DNA of 64,000 nucleotides, taken from positions 163,155,162-163,219,161 of the forward strand of contig OX352772.1 of NCBI GenBank assembly GCA_947095535.1. The letters run 5' to 3'. Under the pieces are notes generated by a model. It made no database searches. It had not been told where the DNA came from and worked only from the letters and a program-made list of their open reading frames with translations. Shown in pieces: positions 63,360 through 64,000 of the stretch. This DNA is from Poecilobothrus nobilitatus. Its lineage: Eukaryota > Arthropoda > Insecta > Diptera > Dolichopodidae. Position 1 is the first letter of the stretch, and each line of letters begins with the position of its first letter. Both the position numbers and the translations under genes were made by a program.

Positions 63360-64000
63360 CTAAAATATAAATATATTTACATACATATATTATGTAAATT
63401 AAAGCATTGGTTAAAAATTATTTTATATAGATTAACAATTACATGTTAAAAATTTCTATTTAATTTTATTGGTGCAGTGACAGAACGCCCGAGGAAATAA
63501 AGCCGGCGAGTTTTAACTGCAAAATTTTAAGAGTTAACGCCCGTGGACTTTAGATCATTTTCAAAACAGAATTAAAGCCCACGAGCAAACTTATATACAT
63601 ATTTTGGAAAAATCATATAACCCTGATTTTGAACCCAACTCTAAAATCTCCCTCAATTCAGAATCTCGTACATATACATATTAGTAAATATTCTAGAAAA
63701 AAGGGATACCCCAATTTTTATCCAATACTCTAAAATCCCTCCTAATGCTCCCTCGATATATTCTATTACTCCCATATGCCCATATGCTAAAGGCAAAACG
63801 GCCCTAAAATATCGGCATATATTTATATCTGCACGATATAATATTAATATAATATTAAAAAAAAAAATTTAGAGGGTAGTTACTTTACACTCTAGTTTAG
63901 TATTACTAGTAGACTAGTATCTACTATCATAGTATGCTGTATGTTTATGTCTGTATTATTATCTTCTATAATATTATTCGATTTACCATTAAAAAAATTA
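63360..64000. other. Probable intron of the same gene
   Basis: Upstream (minus sense) of the exon. Contains a GC-richer patch at 63475-63590 (GAACGCCCGAGGAAATAAAG and similar) and (CTA)-rich sequence near 63890-63930. No coding similarity seen. Confidence 0.4.

Noticed and set aside
1..64000. CRISPR arrays, bacterial operons, toxin or defence systems
   Set aside because: No direct-repeat/spacer structure, no ribosome-binding-site-led gene clusters; base composition, introns and transposon families are those of an insect.

Overview
The window looks like transposon-dense, strongly A+T-rich chromosome from a higher fly (Diptera, probably Schizophora). That placement is an inference from its contents: errantivirus-like Ty3/gypsy elements with an env gene, a LOA-type LINE, DINE-1/Helentron-like non-autonomous repeats ending in TATACCC...GGGTATA hairpins, a Polinton/Maverick DNA polymerase, a P-element-like transposase fragment, and one probable exon of a pickpocket-type DEG/ENaC channel gene. 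There are no bacterial genes, operons, rRNA genes or CRISPR arrays. Almost every coding stretch is a broken transposon gene. The exceptions are an intact 168-codon ORF beside the Polinton polymerase and the host exon at 63.24-63.36 kb.

Layout of the left half. 1-3430 is repeat X copy 1: an ORF1-like gene on the minus strand beside a reverse-transcriptase (RT) relic on the plus strand, with a tRNA-derived SINE inside. 3431-12378 holds a LINE RT scrap, a hAT transposon end, a degraded gypsy element (D) carrying a 7-unit minisatellite, and a LINE (J) inserted in D's integrase. 12379-19676 is errantivirus-like element F1 (minus strand, two LTRs, gag-pol-env relics). 19791-21994 is the 5' part of gypsy element E1. 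22020-28741 is a Polinton remnant: a polB gene in pieces on the minus strand, interrupted by repeats H1 and G1, plus the divergent intact ORF.

Layout of the right half. 29547-31210 is repeat G2 interrupted by H2. 31300-34619 is LOA-type LINE copy A, 34620-37416 is X2, and 37417-39437 is LINE copy B. 40355-45018 is X3, interrupted by DINE-like element K1. 45019-52435 is F2, interrupted by a 1.6-kb P-like insertion. 52436-53288 is G3. 53289-61990 is E2 plus E3, which include a perfect-length 2,544-bp tandem duplication. 62060-62835 is K2. The host exon follows.

The main structural result is that the order X-F-E occurs twice (1-21994 and 40355-55317). The two blocks share internal breaks, so the second is best read as a segmental duplication of already dead elements, later decorated by K1, the P-like insertion and G3. 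Of six RT lineages seen, five have lost the catalytic aspartate box by different lesions. I found no coherent undescribed multi-gene system. The most promising leads are the duplication history, the tandem-repeat-bearing DINE-like elements, the LINE-SINE junction shared by two LINE copies, and the intact Polinton-linked ORF. All family names come from reading the sequence by eye, without database searches.
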